This document shows positions 8,180-17,367 of a stretch of 64,000 bases of DNA, piece after piece. Position 1 is the first letter of the stretch. Each line of letters begins with the position of its first letter. The stretch spans positions 1,054,001-1,118,000 of the forward strand of contig OZ244789.1 of assembly GCA_965219705.1 (NCBI GenBank), given 5' to 3'. The translations under genes were made by a program, and so were the position numbers. This stretch comes from JAJECS01 sp965219705. Lineage in GTDB: Bacteria; Chloroflexota; UBA11872. The notes beneath the pieces were generated by a model. It saw nothing but the letters and a program-made list of their open reading frames with translations. It was not told where the DNA came from and did no database searches.

Positions 8180-9069
8180 GCCTCTTCCCGCCGGTCGTAG
8201 AAGCGCAAGAACGCGTCCTCGAGGCTGGGCTCGTCGATGGTGAGATCGGTGACCTCGAAGCGCGCGAGCGTCTTGATCACACGATCCACGGAGCCGGTGA
8301 CATCGAAGCTGATCTCTTCCTCGGCGCGGGTCACCAGCGTCGTGCCCTCCAGGTCGTCCGCGGTGGGCGCCGGTCCGGTGAAGCGGACGTGAAACCGCCG
8401 CACCCGGCTCTCGATGAGCGCGTCCACGCGCTCCACGGCGACGAGCCGGCCCTCGCGCAGCACGCCCACCCGGTCGCAGAGGCTCTGGGCCTCGGACAGG
8501 ATGTGGGTGGAGAGGAAGACCGTGCGTCCCTCGTCGCGGTATTCGGCCAGGATGCGTCCAAACTCCTGCTGCACCAACGGATCGAGGCCGCGCGTGGGCT
8601 CGTCCAGGAGATAGAGCGGCACATCCGCCTGCAGCGCTCGAACGATGGCCACTTTCTGGCGGTTGCCGGTCGACAGGGCCTTGATGCGGCGCGAGGTGTC
8701 GAGGTCCAGTCGCTCGATGAGCTCTCCGGTGCGGTGCACCGGCACCCCGCCCATGCGCCCGAACGATCGCAGATAGGCCGCCGCCCGCATGGACTCGTAG
8801 AGCGCGTCGGCGCTGGGCTGATAGCTCACGCGGCGGCGGGCGGCCGTCCCCTCGGTCTGCACGTCGGCCCCGAAAATCTGCGCCGAGCCGCTGGTGGGGC
8901 GCATCAGGCCCAGCAGCAGCCGCGCCGTGGTCGTCTTGCCGGCGCCGTTGGGACCAAGGAAGCCGAAGATCTCCCCGCGATTCACGGTGAGCGACAAGTC
9001 GGTCAGCGCCTGCACGCTGCCGTACGACTTGGAGAGCGCCTGGGTGACGATGGGTGGCGCTTCGCTCAT
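8176..9069 (-). CDS. ABC transporter ATP-binding protein
   Basis: The 297-residue ATPase has Walker A GPNGAGKTT (39-47), the signature LSTGNRQKV (132-140) and Walker B LYLLDEPT (152-159). The signature is the variant seen in ABC-2 exporters of the drug/lipid (CcmA/DrrA) type. The C-terminal 80 residues form an accessory domain ending FLRFYDRREEA. It is the first gene of an operon with the overlapping permease and the peroxiredoxin-like gene. A role in export of a drug, lipid or polysaccharide is inferred only from family. Confidence 0.92.
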   Translation of the reverse strand: MSEAPPIVTQALSKSYGSVQALTDLSLTVNRGEIFGFLGPNGAGKTTTARLLLGLMRPTSGSAQIFGADVQTEGTAARRRVSYQPSADALYESMRAAAYLRSFGRMGGVPVHRTGELIERLDLDTSRRIKALSTGNRQKVAIVRALQADVPLYLLDEPTRGLDPLVQQEFGRILAEYRDEGRTVFLSTHILSEAQSLCDRVGVLREGRLVAVERVDALIESRVRRFHVRFTGPAPTADDLEGTTLVTRAEEEISFDVTGSVDRVIKTLARFEVTDLTIDEPSLEDAFLRFYDRREEA

Positions 9070-9158
9070 GCGCGCATGCCGGTAATCGGGGCTTCAACCT
9101 CAGCCATGGTTATGTGCAGGGCAAGATGGGCGGCCCAAATGTTTGCGGTGTTAGAGGT

Positions 9159-11072
9159 TTACGAATTGTCGTTGGCCAGTGTTTCGTCGCCAAAGGCACC
9201 GTCGCCGAGGGGATCGTACTCAACCTCGTCATCGCCATGCTGCTCAGCCAGGCCTGCGGAGTCAAGCGCATCGCGGAACACCTGACGACCATCAACGGCC
9301 GGCTTGCCCATCGTGCGGTTGATCAAGTCGAGCATTTCTTGACCACGCTCGACAAAGCAGTCGCCAAAAAGATCCCTCTCAAGCAGCTTGGGGTCGATCC
9401 AATGCGATTTGAGAATGCCGTGAAGCTTCTCTGCGTCGATGTCCTGGCGCAAGCGGGGTAAGTAGAGGGACGGAGCCTTACCACCGATTATTCGATTGGT
9501 TAGGGCATCAATCGGCGTCTTGTTAATTACTGAGTCGTACAGGCCGCTTGGAATCTCAGGGTCAGCATTCCTGCACCAAGCCACCGGGAAGATATGGTGA
9601 ATGTCGATGTTCTCGTCATTGATGGCGGCGAAGGTCAGGGGTTTAGCACTGCGCCAGTCAGCCGCGTTGCTTTTCATTTGCAGCGCGTACAGACCCTTGT
9701 AGGCAGAGCTGTTGCGTGTCCTCAAGGACAACAACCGCTCGGGAACAAAGCTCGCCTGGCTAACAAGCTCCGGTTCGGAACCGCCTCGAATATGATTGGC
9801 GACTTGTTCCAGATCACGAGCAAACTGAGTCTCAACGCCGCCACCATAGGCTTCACTGAAGATGCCGCACCAAAACCAGCGGTTAAGTTTATCCTGCGCG
9901 TTGGATGGTGCTAACTCGTTGCCCAACTCACCGTACAACGCTGCCAGAGGGACCAGCTGAGTATTGTAAGGCACATTGTAGCTGGTGAACACGAATTGGC
10001 TGCGCAGAAATTTTGCGGCGTCCCTGAACCCCGCTTCCACTCGGTCGGCCCACGACTGATATTCGCTGAGCTTTAGGTCGAGGATGCTTGCTCTTCTGCA
10101 ATCTATGCCGGGGGTCTGGTTTGACAGCCCCTTGTTGGAGATGGCCTTCTTACGCCGCGCCTGGGTTGCCACGAGCGTCACCGCTTGCAGGAATTGATCG
10201 CCCCCAACACCCTGAAGCGCACCGAATTCAGAATGTAGCCGCCTGCTGCGCACTGCCCAGTCGTCCCGCAGCGAGAAACTGTCGGCGGCGAAGGAGGCGG
10301 TTACCAACTCGAACACATTCAAGGTTACGCCGCCCGTGTTGACCTTTTCGAAGACCGTGCACACAGCCTCTTTCGACGTCTCGTGCCCTAAGTTGATTAC
10401 GGGAAGCTGGTAGTCGGTGAAGTTGTCCAGCACGGTACTATTAAACTGGGTAAAGAAAGCAATCGGGTCACCCTGGGGATGCCCGCCGCATCCCTGCCAG
10501 TACGCAAGATATTTGAGCATCCAATCTATGCTATTCATGATCTTCTCGGTGGGCAACATGTGGTGATGGAACTCGAGGGCAGGGGATGACAGATCCAATT
10601 CTATATCGCGACCAAAGTTTGATCTAACTACGCGGTTTTCGGGAACGCTTACGATGATGTCACTGCGGTCACCCAATGGGTCCAACGCATTTTGGATGTC
10701 GATGTAATACCATCTCTTGATTACCCAATTTCCACCAGGTCGGTTGCGGGTTTCCACAGGCCCTGTATAGCTCAGCGCCTGGTACAGGGACGTAAGCCGT
10801 TGCTGGCCGTCCAGCAGATACTGCTCATTGCGTGCATTGCCGTTGGTGGTCACACCCTCGATGAGGCGTGTCGGAAACCGCACATCTCCACCGGCGTTGA
10901 GTGTCATCACGGCACCGATGGGGAAGCCGCGCGAGATGCTGACCAGCAAGTCCTTGATTCGGTCGTCGTCCCACACCCAGCCACGCTGGAAGTCCGGGAG
11001 TTGGATTTTGCCTTTCTCGACATCCTCGAGAAGGGTCTTAAGTAAGAGAGCGTTGGCTTTGAATGTTGACAC
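9159..11072 (-). CDS. DUF262/HNH (GmrSD-like) protein, probable defence nuclease
   Basis: The 637-residue protein has the DUF262 nucleotidase/ParB-like motifs QRGWVWDDDRI (29-39) and DGQQR (88-92), then the conserved FEKVNTGGVTLNVFEL block. Near residues 485-495 it has DIHHIFP, followed by DALTNRIIGG, an HNH-type (DUF1524-like) nuclease core. GmrSD-type enzymes with these two domains are NTP-dependent type IV restriction systems that cut modified phage DNA; both domains are in one chain here. Start is GTG 11072, the only start after an in-frame stop, with GAGGGG upstream. The gene is visibly poorer in GC than its neighbours and stands alone, suggesting acquisition. Confidence 0.85.
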   Translation of the reverse strand: MSTFKANALLLKTLLEDVEKGKIQLPDFQRGWVWDDDRIKDLLVSISRGFPIGAVMTLNAGGDVRFPTRLIEGVTTNGNARNEQYLLDGQQRLTSLYQALSYTGPVETRNRPGGNWVIKRWYYIDIQNALDPLGDRSDIIVSVPENRVVRSNFGRDIELDLSSPALEFHHHMLPTEKIMNSIDWMLKYLAYWQGCGGHPQGDPIAFFTQFNSTVLDNFTDYQLPVINLGHETSKEAVCTVFEKVNTGGVTLNVFELVTASFAADSFSLRDDWAVRSRRLHSEFGALQGVGGDQFLQAVTLVATQARRKKAISNKGLSNQTPGIDCRRASILDLKLSEYQSWADRVEAGFRDAAKFLRSQFVFTSYNVPYNTQLVPLAALYGELGNELAPSNAQDKLNRWFWCGIFSEAYGGGVETQFARDLEQVANHIRGGSEPELVSQASFVPERLLSLRTRNSSAYKGLYALQMKSNAADWRSAKPLTFAAINDENIDIHHIFPVAWCRNADPEIPSGLYDSVINKTPIDALTNRIIGGKAPSLYLPRLRQDIDAEKLHGILKSHWIDPKLLERDLFGDCFVERGQEMLDLINRTMGKPAVDGRQVFRDALDSAGLAEQHGDDEVEYDPLGDGAFGDETLANDNS

Positions 11073-11163
11073 TATTCATGACCCCTCATTCATCCCTTGC
11101 TGCCGCCGGGCTCCGATGCCAATGGCTCCCTGGCAATCTTGCGTGGACAAAACAGAAGACTAT

Positions 11164-11206
11164 CAGACTCAGCCATCGAGTCTGCCGCTACGCACGGCAG
11201 ACTCGA
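11164..11206. repeat. Three-arm inverted repeat with alternative pairing
   Basis: TCGAGTCTGCCG (11176-11187) and its exact complement (11195-11206) form a 12-bp stem with a 7-base loop. A further CAGACTC at 11164-11170 can pair with the same GAGTCTG (11178-11184). The two hairpins exclude each other. The element lies between the divergent DUF262 and LON-domain genes. Confidence 0.6.
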
Positions 11207-11340
11207 AAGACCGCGTGCACCGCCGAACCGTGACCGGCACCGGTGAGCGGGGCAATCGACCCGGAAGCAGACCCGGCGAACCTCGCCACCATGCGGGTCC
11301 GTAGTTACAAGGGCGGTGGGAATCGCAGCTAGACTCGGAC

Positions 11341-11973
11341 ATGCGGCTGGACCTCTTTCCGCTCCACACGGTGCTGTTTCCGCAGATGCAGCTGCCGCTG
11401 CATATCTTCGAAGCGCGCTATCGGGTGATGATTCGCGCCTGCATCGACGAGGAGCGTCCATTTGGGGTGGCGCTGATCCGGTCGGGCGAGGAGGTGGGCG
11501 GGCCGGCGGAGCCTCACCCGGTGGGCACCACGGCGCGCATCACGCGCCACGAGACGCTGCCCGACGGCCGGATGGACATCGAGGCGATCGGCGAGGAGCG
11601 CTTTCGCATCGATGAGTTGGAGCAGCGCGAGCCGCACCTGACGGCGTCGGTCACGTTGGACGAGATGCCGGTCACGGACCCGCGCGAGATGGCGTCCCTG
11701 GCGGCGAGCGTGCGGGACGACTACCGCAAGGCGCTGCGACTCACGCTGGAGCTGCAGGGCGCCTACGGCACCCACGAGGCGCTGCCCCGCGACCCGGAGC
11801 GCTTCGCCTACTTCACCGCAGCCGCCCTTCCGGCCACGGCCAGCACGCGCCAGCGCTTGCTCGAATCAGCGAGCATCGAGCAGCTGCTTGCGAGCGAAGC
11901 CAAGCTCATGCACCGGCTGCTGCGCGACCTCAATGAGCTTCTGGAATCCCGGCGAAATACGCGCCTGAACTAG
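11341..11973 (+). CDS. LON peptidase substrate-binding domain protein
   Basis: The 210-residue protein begins MRLDLFPLHTVLFPQMQLPL, the hallmark of the LON N-terminal substrate-binding domain, with HIFEARYRVMI next. The ATPase and protease domains of Lon are absent, so this is the stand-alone form, whose role is undefined. The C-terminal half is helical (SIEQLLASEAKLMHRLLRDL). It is followed 37 bases later by the amidohydrolase and may share its transcript. Confidence 0.88.
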   Translation: MRLDLFPLHTVLFPQMQLPLHIFEARYRVMIRACIDEERPFGVALIRSGEEVGGPAEPHPVGTTARITRHETLPDGRMDIEAIGEERFRIDELEQREPHLTASVTLDEMPVTDPREMASLAASVRDDYRKALRLTLELQGAYGTHEALPRDPERFAYFTAAALPATASTRQRLLESASIEQLLASEAKLMHRLLRDLNELLESRRNTRLN

Positions 11974-12010
11974 GCTGCGGGTTCTCACGTTCATGAGGAG
12001 GAGACCCGCG

Positions 12011-13804
12011 ATGGCGGACGGTGCGGCGCGAGCCGACGTGCTGATCCTGGGAGGCCAGGTCATCGACGGCAGCGGCTCGGCGCCGTTTGCCGCCGACGTG
12101 GCGGTCACGGAGGGTAGGATCGCCGCCGTGGGCAGCCTGGGCGCCTGGAGCGCCGCTCGCATCATCCAGGCCGACGGCCTCTACGTGACGCCCGGGTTCG
12201 TGGACATGCACACGCACTCGGAGCGCGGGCTGTACATCCCCGAGCTGGCCCCGAGCCTGCCGTACCTGACCCAAGGCGTCACGACGGTGGTCGGCGGCGC
12301 CGACGGCTACGGGTCGTGGCCGCTGCACGAGACGATGGACGTCCACGCCGCGAGGCTGGAGCGTCAGGGGATCGGCACCAACGCCGTGCTCATGGTGGGC
12401 GCCGGGCAGGTGCGGCGGCTAGTCATGGGCATGGCGGCGCGCGGTCCAACGGCAGGCGAGCTGGCGGCCATGCAAGGTTGCGTGCGGGAGGCGATGGCCA
12501 GCGGCGCGTGGGGGCTGTCGACGGGGCTGGAGTATCCCCCGGGACTCCACGCCGACACAGCGGAAATCATCGCGCTGGCCGCCGAGGCGGCCGCCCAAGG
12601 GGGCATGTATCACACCCACATGCGCAGTGAGGGCGACAGTCTGATCGAAGCCGTTGCCGAGGCCATCGAGATCACGGAGCAATCCGGGGCGGTCGGCGTG
12701 CTGACCCATTTCAGGGCGGTGCACCGACGCAACTGGGGCAAGGCAGCCCACGCGCTGGAGTTGATCGAGCCGGCCAGGAACCGGGGCGTGAGGGTTTACG
12801 CCGACCAGTTCCCCTTCGCGGACGCCGAGGTGCCACTCATTCCCGAATCGGCGCGGCGGTCGACGGAGGCCGGTGCCGAGGAGCGCGGCGCGAAGCTGGC
12901 TGCGGCCTTGGATGCGGTCCCCGACGCGGCGCTGCTGGATCTCTATGCGGAGCTGGCAGCCCTGCCGTCCCTGGAGCCGGAACGCCGGCGATTCCTGGAG
13001 TCCAGGCCCGGCCTGCTGCGGGAGATGGTCGCCGGAGCGCTGGGCAGCGCGATGCCGTCCGAAGGGCGCGGGCTGATGGAGCTGGCTTCGTGGTACGGGG
13101 TGCACCGGGGGCCCGGCAACCCGGAGGAGCGGGCGGGCTTCATTGAGCGGCTGGACGACCCGGTTGCCGGAGCGGAGTTTAGATCCCTGGTGGCCGAGAA
13201 CCTAAGGCAGTACGGCGGCGGCGCGCAGATCACAATCGTGGCGTCGGCGCGCCCCGAGTTGGAGGGCCTGTCGCTGGCCGACGCGGCGGACGCAATGGGT
13301 GTGACGGTTGTGGAGGCCGCGATCCGGCTCGGCCTGGAAGGGGCGCGGGCGATGGCGGACATCCTGTCCCAGGAGGATCTGGAACGGATCATGCGCCGGG
13401 CTTACGTTGCAACCGGGAGCGACGGCGACTATCCCTACTTTGGCGCCGGCATCGACCCCATGGGCATTACCCAGCACGTCCGCACCTACGCCAGCTTCGC
13501 CGTGAAGCTGCGCCGGTACGCCATCGACCAAGGGGTGGTCTCCCTGCCGCATGCGATACGGTCCTGCACGGGGCTGCCCGCCGAGATCCTGGGTTGGAGC
13601 GACCGCGGGCTGATCGAGAAGGGCCACTGGGCGGACGTCACCGTGTTCGACCCCGCCAGCCTTGCGCCCCGGTCGACGGCGCAGCACCTTCACCGGTACA
13701 GCGAGGGAATGAGGTACGTGCTGGTGAACGGGCGGCTTGCCGTCGACGAGGGGCGGCCCGTGGGTATCAACGCGGGGCGGGTGCTCCGCATCCAGAACCG
13801 CTAG
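12011..13804 (+). CDS. N-acyl-D-amino-acid deacylase family amidohydrolase
   Basis: The 597-residue enzyme belongs to the D-aminoacylase branch of the amidohydrolase superfamily, which removes acyl groups from N-acyl-D-amino acids or related amides. The metal-binding motif VDMHTHSE is at 64-71 (His67 and His69) after the N-terminal beta-sandwich segment ADVLILGGQVIDGSG. Later conserved pieces are THMRSEGDS and the C-terminal KGHWADVTVFDPA. The start at 12011 follows a strong AGGAGGAG ribosome site at 11996-12003; the upstream in-frame ATG at 11993 lies before that site and is rejected. The precise substrate is not determinable. Confidence 0.87.
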   Translation: MADGAARADVLILGGQVIDGSGSAPFAADVAVTEGRIAAVGSLGAWSAARIIQADGLYVTPGFVDMHTHSERGLYIPELAPSLPYLTQGVTTVVGGADGYGSWPLHETMDVHAARLERQGIGTNAVLMVGAGQVRRLVMGMAARGPTAGELAAMQGCVREAMASGAWGLSTGLEYPPGLHADTAEIIALAAEAAAQGGMYHTHMRSEGDSLIEAVAEAIEITEQSGAVGVLTHFRAVHRRNWGKAAHALELIEPARNRGVRVYADQFPFADAEVPLIPESARRSTEAGAEERGAKLAAALDAVPDAALLDLYAELAALPSLEPERRRFLESRPGLLREMVAGALGSAMPSEGRGLMELASWYGVHRGPGNPEERAGFIERLDDPVAGAEFRSLVAENLRQYGGGAQITIVASARPELEGLSLADAADAMGVTVVEAAIRLGLEGARAMADILSQEDLERIMRRAYVATGSDGDYPYFGAGIDPMGITQHVRTYASFAVKLRRYAIDQGVVSLPHAIRSCTGLPAEILGWSDRGLIEKGHWADVTVFDPASLAPRSTAQHLHRYSEGMRYVLVNGRLAVDEGRPVGINAGRVLRIQNR

Positions 13805-13921
13805 CGCCAGGGGCGACAGACAGGGGCGGGTCCCTCTCCTGTGAGAAGGCGGCATGCGAGCCCGTCGCTCGCGAGCAGACTCACGGCGCGCACAGTGCGT
13901 CCGCGGACAAGCTGGGGCTAG

Positions 13922-13941
13922 ATTCCGGCTTCCGCCGGAAT
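13922..13941. repeat. REP-like palindrome core (ATTCC type)
   Basis: ATTCCGGC (13922-13929) and GCCGGAAT (13934-13941) flank a 4-base loop, followed by GACGG. It belongs to the same dispersed family as 19127-19146, 39724-39743 and 40401-40420. Confidence 0.75.
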
Positions 13942-14052
13942 GACGGATTCAGGGCGGCCCGCAGACGATCCGTGAATGACTTTCCAGCCACCCTCTACAC
14001 TGGGCGCGTCGCGTCTGGCGGTCAGGCGCGCCGACACAGCGAGGGCTGACGC

Positions 14053-14379
14053 ATGTCCGATTCATCCTCGGGCCGACAGGCATATCCGGTGAACCTCACC
14101 GCCGATTACCCGGAGCGCAGTTCTCGGTTGCTTGCCTTCAGCGGGCTGATTGTCCTGATCAAGGCGCTCTTGATCATTCCGCACGCCATCGTCCTGTATT
14201 TCCTCTCGATCGTGGCGTTCCTTGCCTCGCTCGTGGGCTACCTCGCCGTCATCGTGACGGGCTGGTACCCCAAAGGGCTCTTCAACTTTCAGGTCGGCGT
14301 GCTGCGGTGGAACGTGCGCGTAAGCGCCTGGTTCCTCTCCATCGTGGACGAGTACCCGCCGTTCCGGCTGGATGAATAG
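14053..14379 (+). CDS. DUF4389 domain membrane protein
   Basis: The 108-residue protein opens with a short soluble segment (YPVNLTADYPERSSR) and has two strong membrane segments (about residues 30-56 and 57-74). These precede the aromatic block GWYPKGLFNFQVGVLRWNVR that characterises DUF4389. The function of the family is unknown. The ATG follows the intergenic repeat region, with GCGAGGGCTGACGC upstream giving only a weak ribosome site. It lies just before mutS2 but the two are probably separate units. Confidence 0.8.
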   Translation: MSDSSSGRQAYPVNLTADYPERSSRLLAFSGLIVLIKALLIIPHAIVLYFLSIVAFLASLVGYLAVIVTGWYPKGLFNFQVGVLRWNVRVSAWFLSIVDEYPPFRLDE

Positions 14380-14454
14380 GGCAAGCGCTACTCTGCGATG
14401 AGTCCGCCCGCCTCATAGGCCGCCGCGCGCGAGCGCGAGTTGCCGTTTGCACCG

Positions 14455-16788
14455 ATGCTCGCGTCCGATCTATCCGCCGACCGCCTTGAGCTGCCCGAGA
14501 TTCTCGGGCAGGCCAGCACCTATGCTGGATTTGATCCGGGGCACGAGCATGTCCGCGCGCTGCGGCCGACAACCGACCCGGCGGAGGCGCGAGCCCGGCT
14601 CACGGCCACCGCCCAGGCGCGCTGGCTGCTGGGCGAGGTTCCAGGATTCGGCGTGGGCGGCGCGCAGGACGTTCGCGCGGCGGCGGATGACGCCGCTCGG
14701 GGATCGCGCCTGAGCCCCGCGGACTTGCAGGCCGTGGCCGCGCAGCTACGCGCCGTGCGCCTGACCCGTCGCACGCTTGAAACGCACCGCGCGGACACGC
14801 CGGCGCTGTGGCGCATCGCCGAGCCGCTGGCCGCCAACCCGGTGCTGGAGTCGCGCATCGAGGCGACGTTCGATGAGCAAGGCCGCGTCGCGGACACGGC
14901 CTCCGCCGAGCTGCGCTCGCTGCGCCGCCAAATGCGCCAGGCCACGGCGGCGGTGCACGCCATCATGCAGCAACAGCTGCGGTCACCCGCCGCCCGCACC
15001 GCCCTGCAAGAAGCCCTCATCACCGAGCGCGCGGGGCGGCAGGTGGTGCCGGTGAAGCAGGAGCACCAGGGGAGCTTTCCCGGGATCGTCCACGACACTT
15101 CCGCCAGCGGCGCCACGGTCTACATGGAGCCGCTGGCGGCGGTACCCGCGAACAACCGCGTGCGGGAACTCGAGGCGGCCGAGCGTCACGAGATTGACCG
15201 GATTCTGCGGGCGCTGAGCGCCGAGGTCGGCGCCGCGCGGCACGACATCGTGGCGGGGGTCGATGGCCTGGGCCTGCTCGACGGCCTGCTGGCGCTTGCC
15301 CGCTACGCGGATACGCAGGACGCCGTGGAGCCCCGCATCTCGCCCGACGCGGGGTTCCAGATCAAGGAGGCGCGCCACCCCCTGCTGGAAGGCGACGTGG
15401 TTCCGATCGACGTCGAGATCCCGGCCGGGGGCTCGCAGGCGATCGTGATCACGGGGCCGAACACGGGCGGCAAGACCGTGGCGCTCAAGACGGTGGGGCT
15501 GCTGCACCTGATGGCGGCCTGTGGCCTGCACGTCCCGGCCGCCAGCGCCCGGCTGGCGGTGTATCACCCCGTGCTGGCGGACATCGGCGACGAGCAGAGC
15601 ATCGAGCAGAGCTTGAGCACCTTTGCCTCGCACATGCGGAACCTGGTCGCAATGGTGCGAGCCGCGGGACCGCGCGCCCTGGTGCTGGCCGACGAGCTGG
15701 GCGCCGGCACCGATCCCACCGAGGGCGCCGCGCTGGGCCAGGCCATTCTCGAGCGGCTGCTCGATGCCGGCGCCGTGGCGGTGGCGACCACGCACCACCC
15801 CGAGCTCAAGCTCTTTGCGCACCGGCACCCACGGGCCCGCAACGCCAGCGTCGAGTTCGATACCGCGACCCTGCGCCCGACGTACCGCCTGCTGATGGAC
15901 GTGCCCGGTCGCAGCAACGCTTTCGACATTGCCACCGGGTTGGGGCTCGACCCCGAGATCGTCGCCGCCGCGCGGGCCAAGCTCACCGCGGAGTTTCGCG
16001 ACGTCGAGGGGTTGATTGGGGCCCTGCAGCGCGATCGCCGCGAGCTGGCCGGCGCCCGAGCGGACGTGACCGACGAGGCCGAACGCCTGGCCACGACGCA
16101 GCACGCCCTCGACGAACGGGTGACCGGCATCGACAACGAGCGCCAGCGCATCATCGGCGACGCGCGGCGCGAGGCCCGAGCGCTGCTCCGGCAAACCCGA
16201 GCCGCGCTGCGGCAGGCCGAGCAAGCGGCGCGTCAAGCGCCCAGCGCATCGACCGAGGCCGCACGCCGGCGCATGCGGGGACTGGAGGCGCAGCTCGACG
16301 CCGCCGGATCGCCGGACGAGCTGCCGCGGGTGGCGCCGGTTGTGGAGCTTCGCGCAGGCGATCGGGTGCGCGTCGACGGCTTCAGCCGCGAGGCGGTAGT
16401 GGTTGCGGTCGACGCGGCCGAGGCCGTGATCGGCGCGGGCCAGGTGCGCGCTCGGGTCCCACGGGCCCACGTGCAAGAGGTGCTGGCGCCGCAGCCACGC
16501 CCCAGGCGGCGCACGTATCGGAGCGGTGCGGGGCCGCCGGCTGAGATCCACGTTCGAGGCGAGCGTGTGGCCGAGGCGTTGGAGCAAGTCGACCTGGCGT
16601 TGGACGCTGCCCTGCTCCAAGGAGCGTCCGCTCTGCGCGTGGTCCACGGCGTGGGCACGGGGGCGCTGCGCCGTGCGATCCGCGAACACATGGGCGAACA
16701 TCCGAGCGTGGCGGACATGGCGGATGCGCCGCCGACCGCGGGCGGCGCGGGGGTCACCGTGTTCGCGCTGGCCGAGGGCGGGGCCTAA
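14455..16788 (+). CDS. mutS2: Endonuclease MutS2
   Basis: MutS2 is a MutS paralogue that acts on recombination intermediates, and in some bacteria on collided ribosomes, rather than in mismatch repair. The product of about 777 residues lacks the MutS mismatch-recognition domain. It has lever/core helices, Walker A GPNTGGKT (334-341), Walker B ADELGAGTDPTEGA and the HHP switch (TTHHPELK). A long Arg/Ala-rich coiled coil (about 530-620) precedes a C-terminal Smr nuclease domain with IHVRG (698-702) and HGVGTGALR. The ATG at 14455 is chosen; an in-frame TTG at 14440 would add five residues, and neither has a clear ribosome site. Confidence 0.94.
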   Translation: MLASDLSADRLELPEILGQASTYAGFDPGHEHVRALRPTTDPAEARARLTATAQARWLLGEVPGFGVGGAQDVRAAADDAARGSRLSPADLQAVAAQLRAVRLTRRTLETHRADTPALWRIAEPLAANPVLESRIEATFDEQGRVADTASAELRSLRRQMRQATAAVHAIMQQQLRSPAARTALQEALITERAGRQVVPVKQEHQGSFPGIVHDTSASGATVYMEPLAAVPANNRVRELEAAERHEIDRILRALSAEVGAARHDIVAGVDGLGLLDGLLALARYADTQDAVEPRISPDAGFQIKEARHPLLEGDVVPIDVEIPAGGSQAIVITGPNTGGKTVALKTVGLLHLMAACGLHVPAASARLAVYHPVLADIGDEQSIEQSLSTFASHMRNLVAMVRAAGPRALVLADELGAGTDPTEGAALGQAILERLLDAGAVAVATTHHPELKLFAHRHPRARNASVEFDTATLRPTYRLLMDVPGRSNAFDIATGLGLDPEIVAAARAKLTAEFRDVEGLIGALQRDRRELAGARADVTDEAERLATTQHALDERVTGIDNERQRIIGDARREARALLRQTRAALRQAEQAARQAPSASTEAARRRMRGLEAQLDAAGSPDELPRVAPVVELRAGDRVRVDGFSREAVVVAVDAAEAVIGAGQVRARVPRAHVQEVLAPQPRPRRRTYRSGAGPPAEIHVRGERVAEALEQVDLALDAALLQGASALRVVHGVGTGALRRAIREHMGEHPSVADMADAPPTAGGAGVTVFALAEGGA

Positions 16789-16797
16789 CGCCCGGCG

Positions 16798-16971
16798 TTA
16801 CTGCTGCAGAACTTCGAACTTGACCTGTGGCTCGCGGCGCAAGAGCCAGTGCGCCAGCGCGCGGCGAATCGGTTGATGGCGCGCCGCCGACACCACGACC
16901 GCCGCGGCCACGCCGAGCGCGCCGCCGACCATGATCCCCATGCCGAGTCCCGTGCCAAATCCCCGCGACAT
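16798..16971 (-). CDS. Small membrane protein, 57 aa
   Basis: This short frame codes for MSRGFGTGLGMGIMVGGALG, then a hydrophobic stretch (VAAAVVVSAA) and a basic tail (RRALAHWLLRREPQ). The pattern is a single Gly-rich membrane segment with a positive C-terminus. I do not recognise a family. It lies 15 bases downstream of rsfS in the same direction and converges on mutS2 with a 9-base gap, so it is probably the last gene of the nadD operon. Confidence 0.55.
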   Translation of the reverse strand: MSRGFGTGLGMGIMVGGALGVAAAVVVSAARHQPIRRALAHWLLRREPQVKFEVLQQ

Positions 16972-16986
16972 GCGTACGCCCCGCTC

Positions 16987-17304
16987 CTATTGCAAGCGCG
17001 CCACGACGGGCGCGTCGCTCCACAGCTCGTCGAGCCGGTAGTACGCGCGCGCCTCGGCCGCGAAGACATGCACCACGACGCCCCCAAAGTCAGCCAGGAG
17101 CCAGCCGTCCGTCACTTCGCCCTCGAATTGCGGATGTGGCGTGGACGGGGGAACGGGCTCGCGGTCGAGCGCATCACGGATGGCGCGCATCTGCACGGTG
17201 CTCCCCGCGGTGCAGACGACAAAGTAGTCCGCAATGATCGTGAGCCCGCGTAGATCCAAGAGGGCAACGTCGGCGGCGCCCCTTTCCGCCAGCAGCTCGA
17301 CCAC
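16987..17304 (-). CDS. rsfS: Ribosomal silencing factor RsfS
   Basis: RsfS binds ribosomal protein uL14 and blocks subunit joining in starved cells. Family blocks are visible: VALLDLRGLTIIADYFVVCTAGS near the start, DGWLLADFGGVVVHVF in the middle, and YYRLDELWSDAP near the end. The GTG at 17304 gives 105 residues but leaves out the first helix. The frame stays open upstream as LIPLERARRVVELL from CTG 17331. Just before that, ATGATGCCTGAACAC with GGAG upstream reads MMPEHSAR in the adjacent frame. Either a CTG start is used or one base is missing near the 5' end. It follows nadD, its usual neighbour. Confidence 0.85.
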   Translation of the reverse strand: MVELLAERGAADVALLDLRGLTIIADYFVVCTAGSTVQMRAIRDALDREPVPPSTPHPQFEGEVTDGWLLADFGGVVVHVFAAEARAYYRLDELWSDAPVVARLQ

Positions 17305-17367
17305 ACGGCGCGCGCGCTCCAGCGGAATCAGCGTGCGCTGTGTTCAGGCATCATGAGGTAGCTCCGA

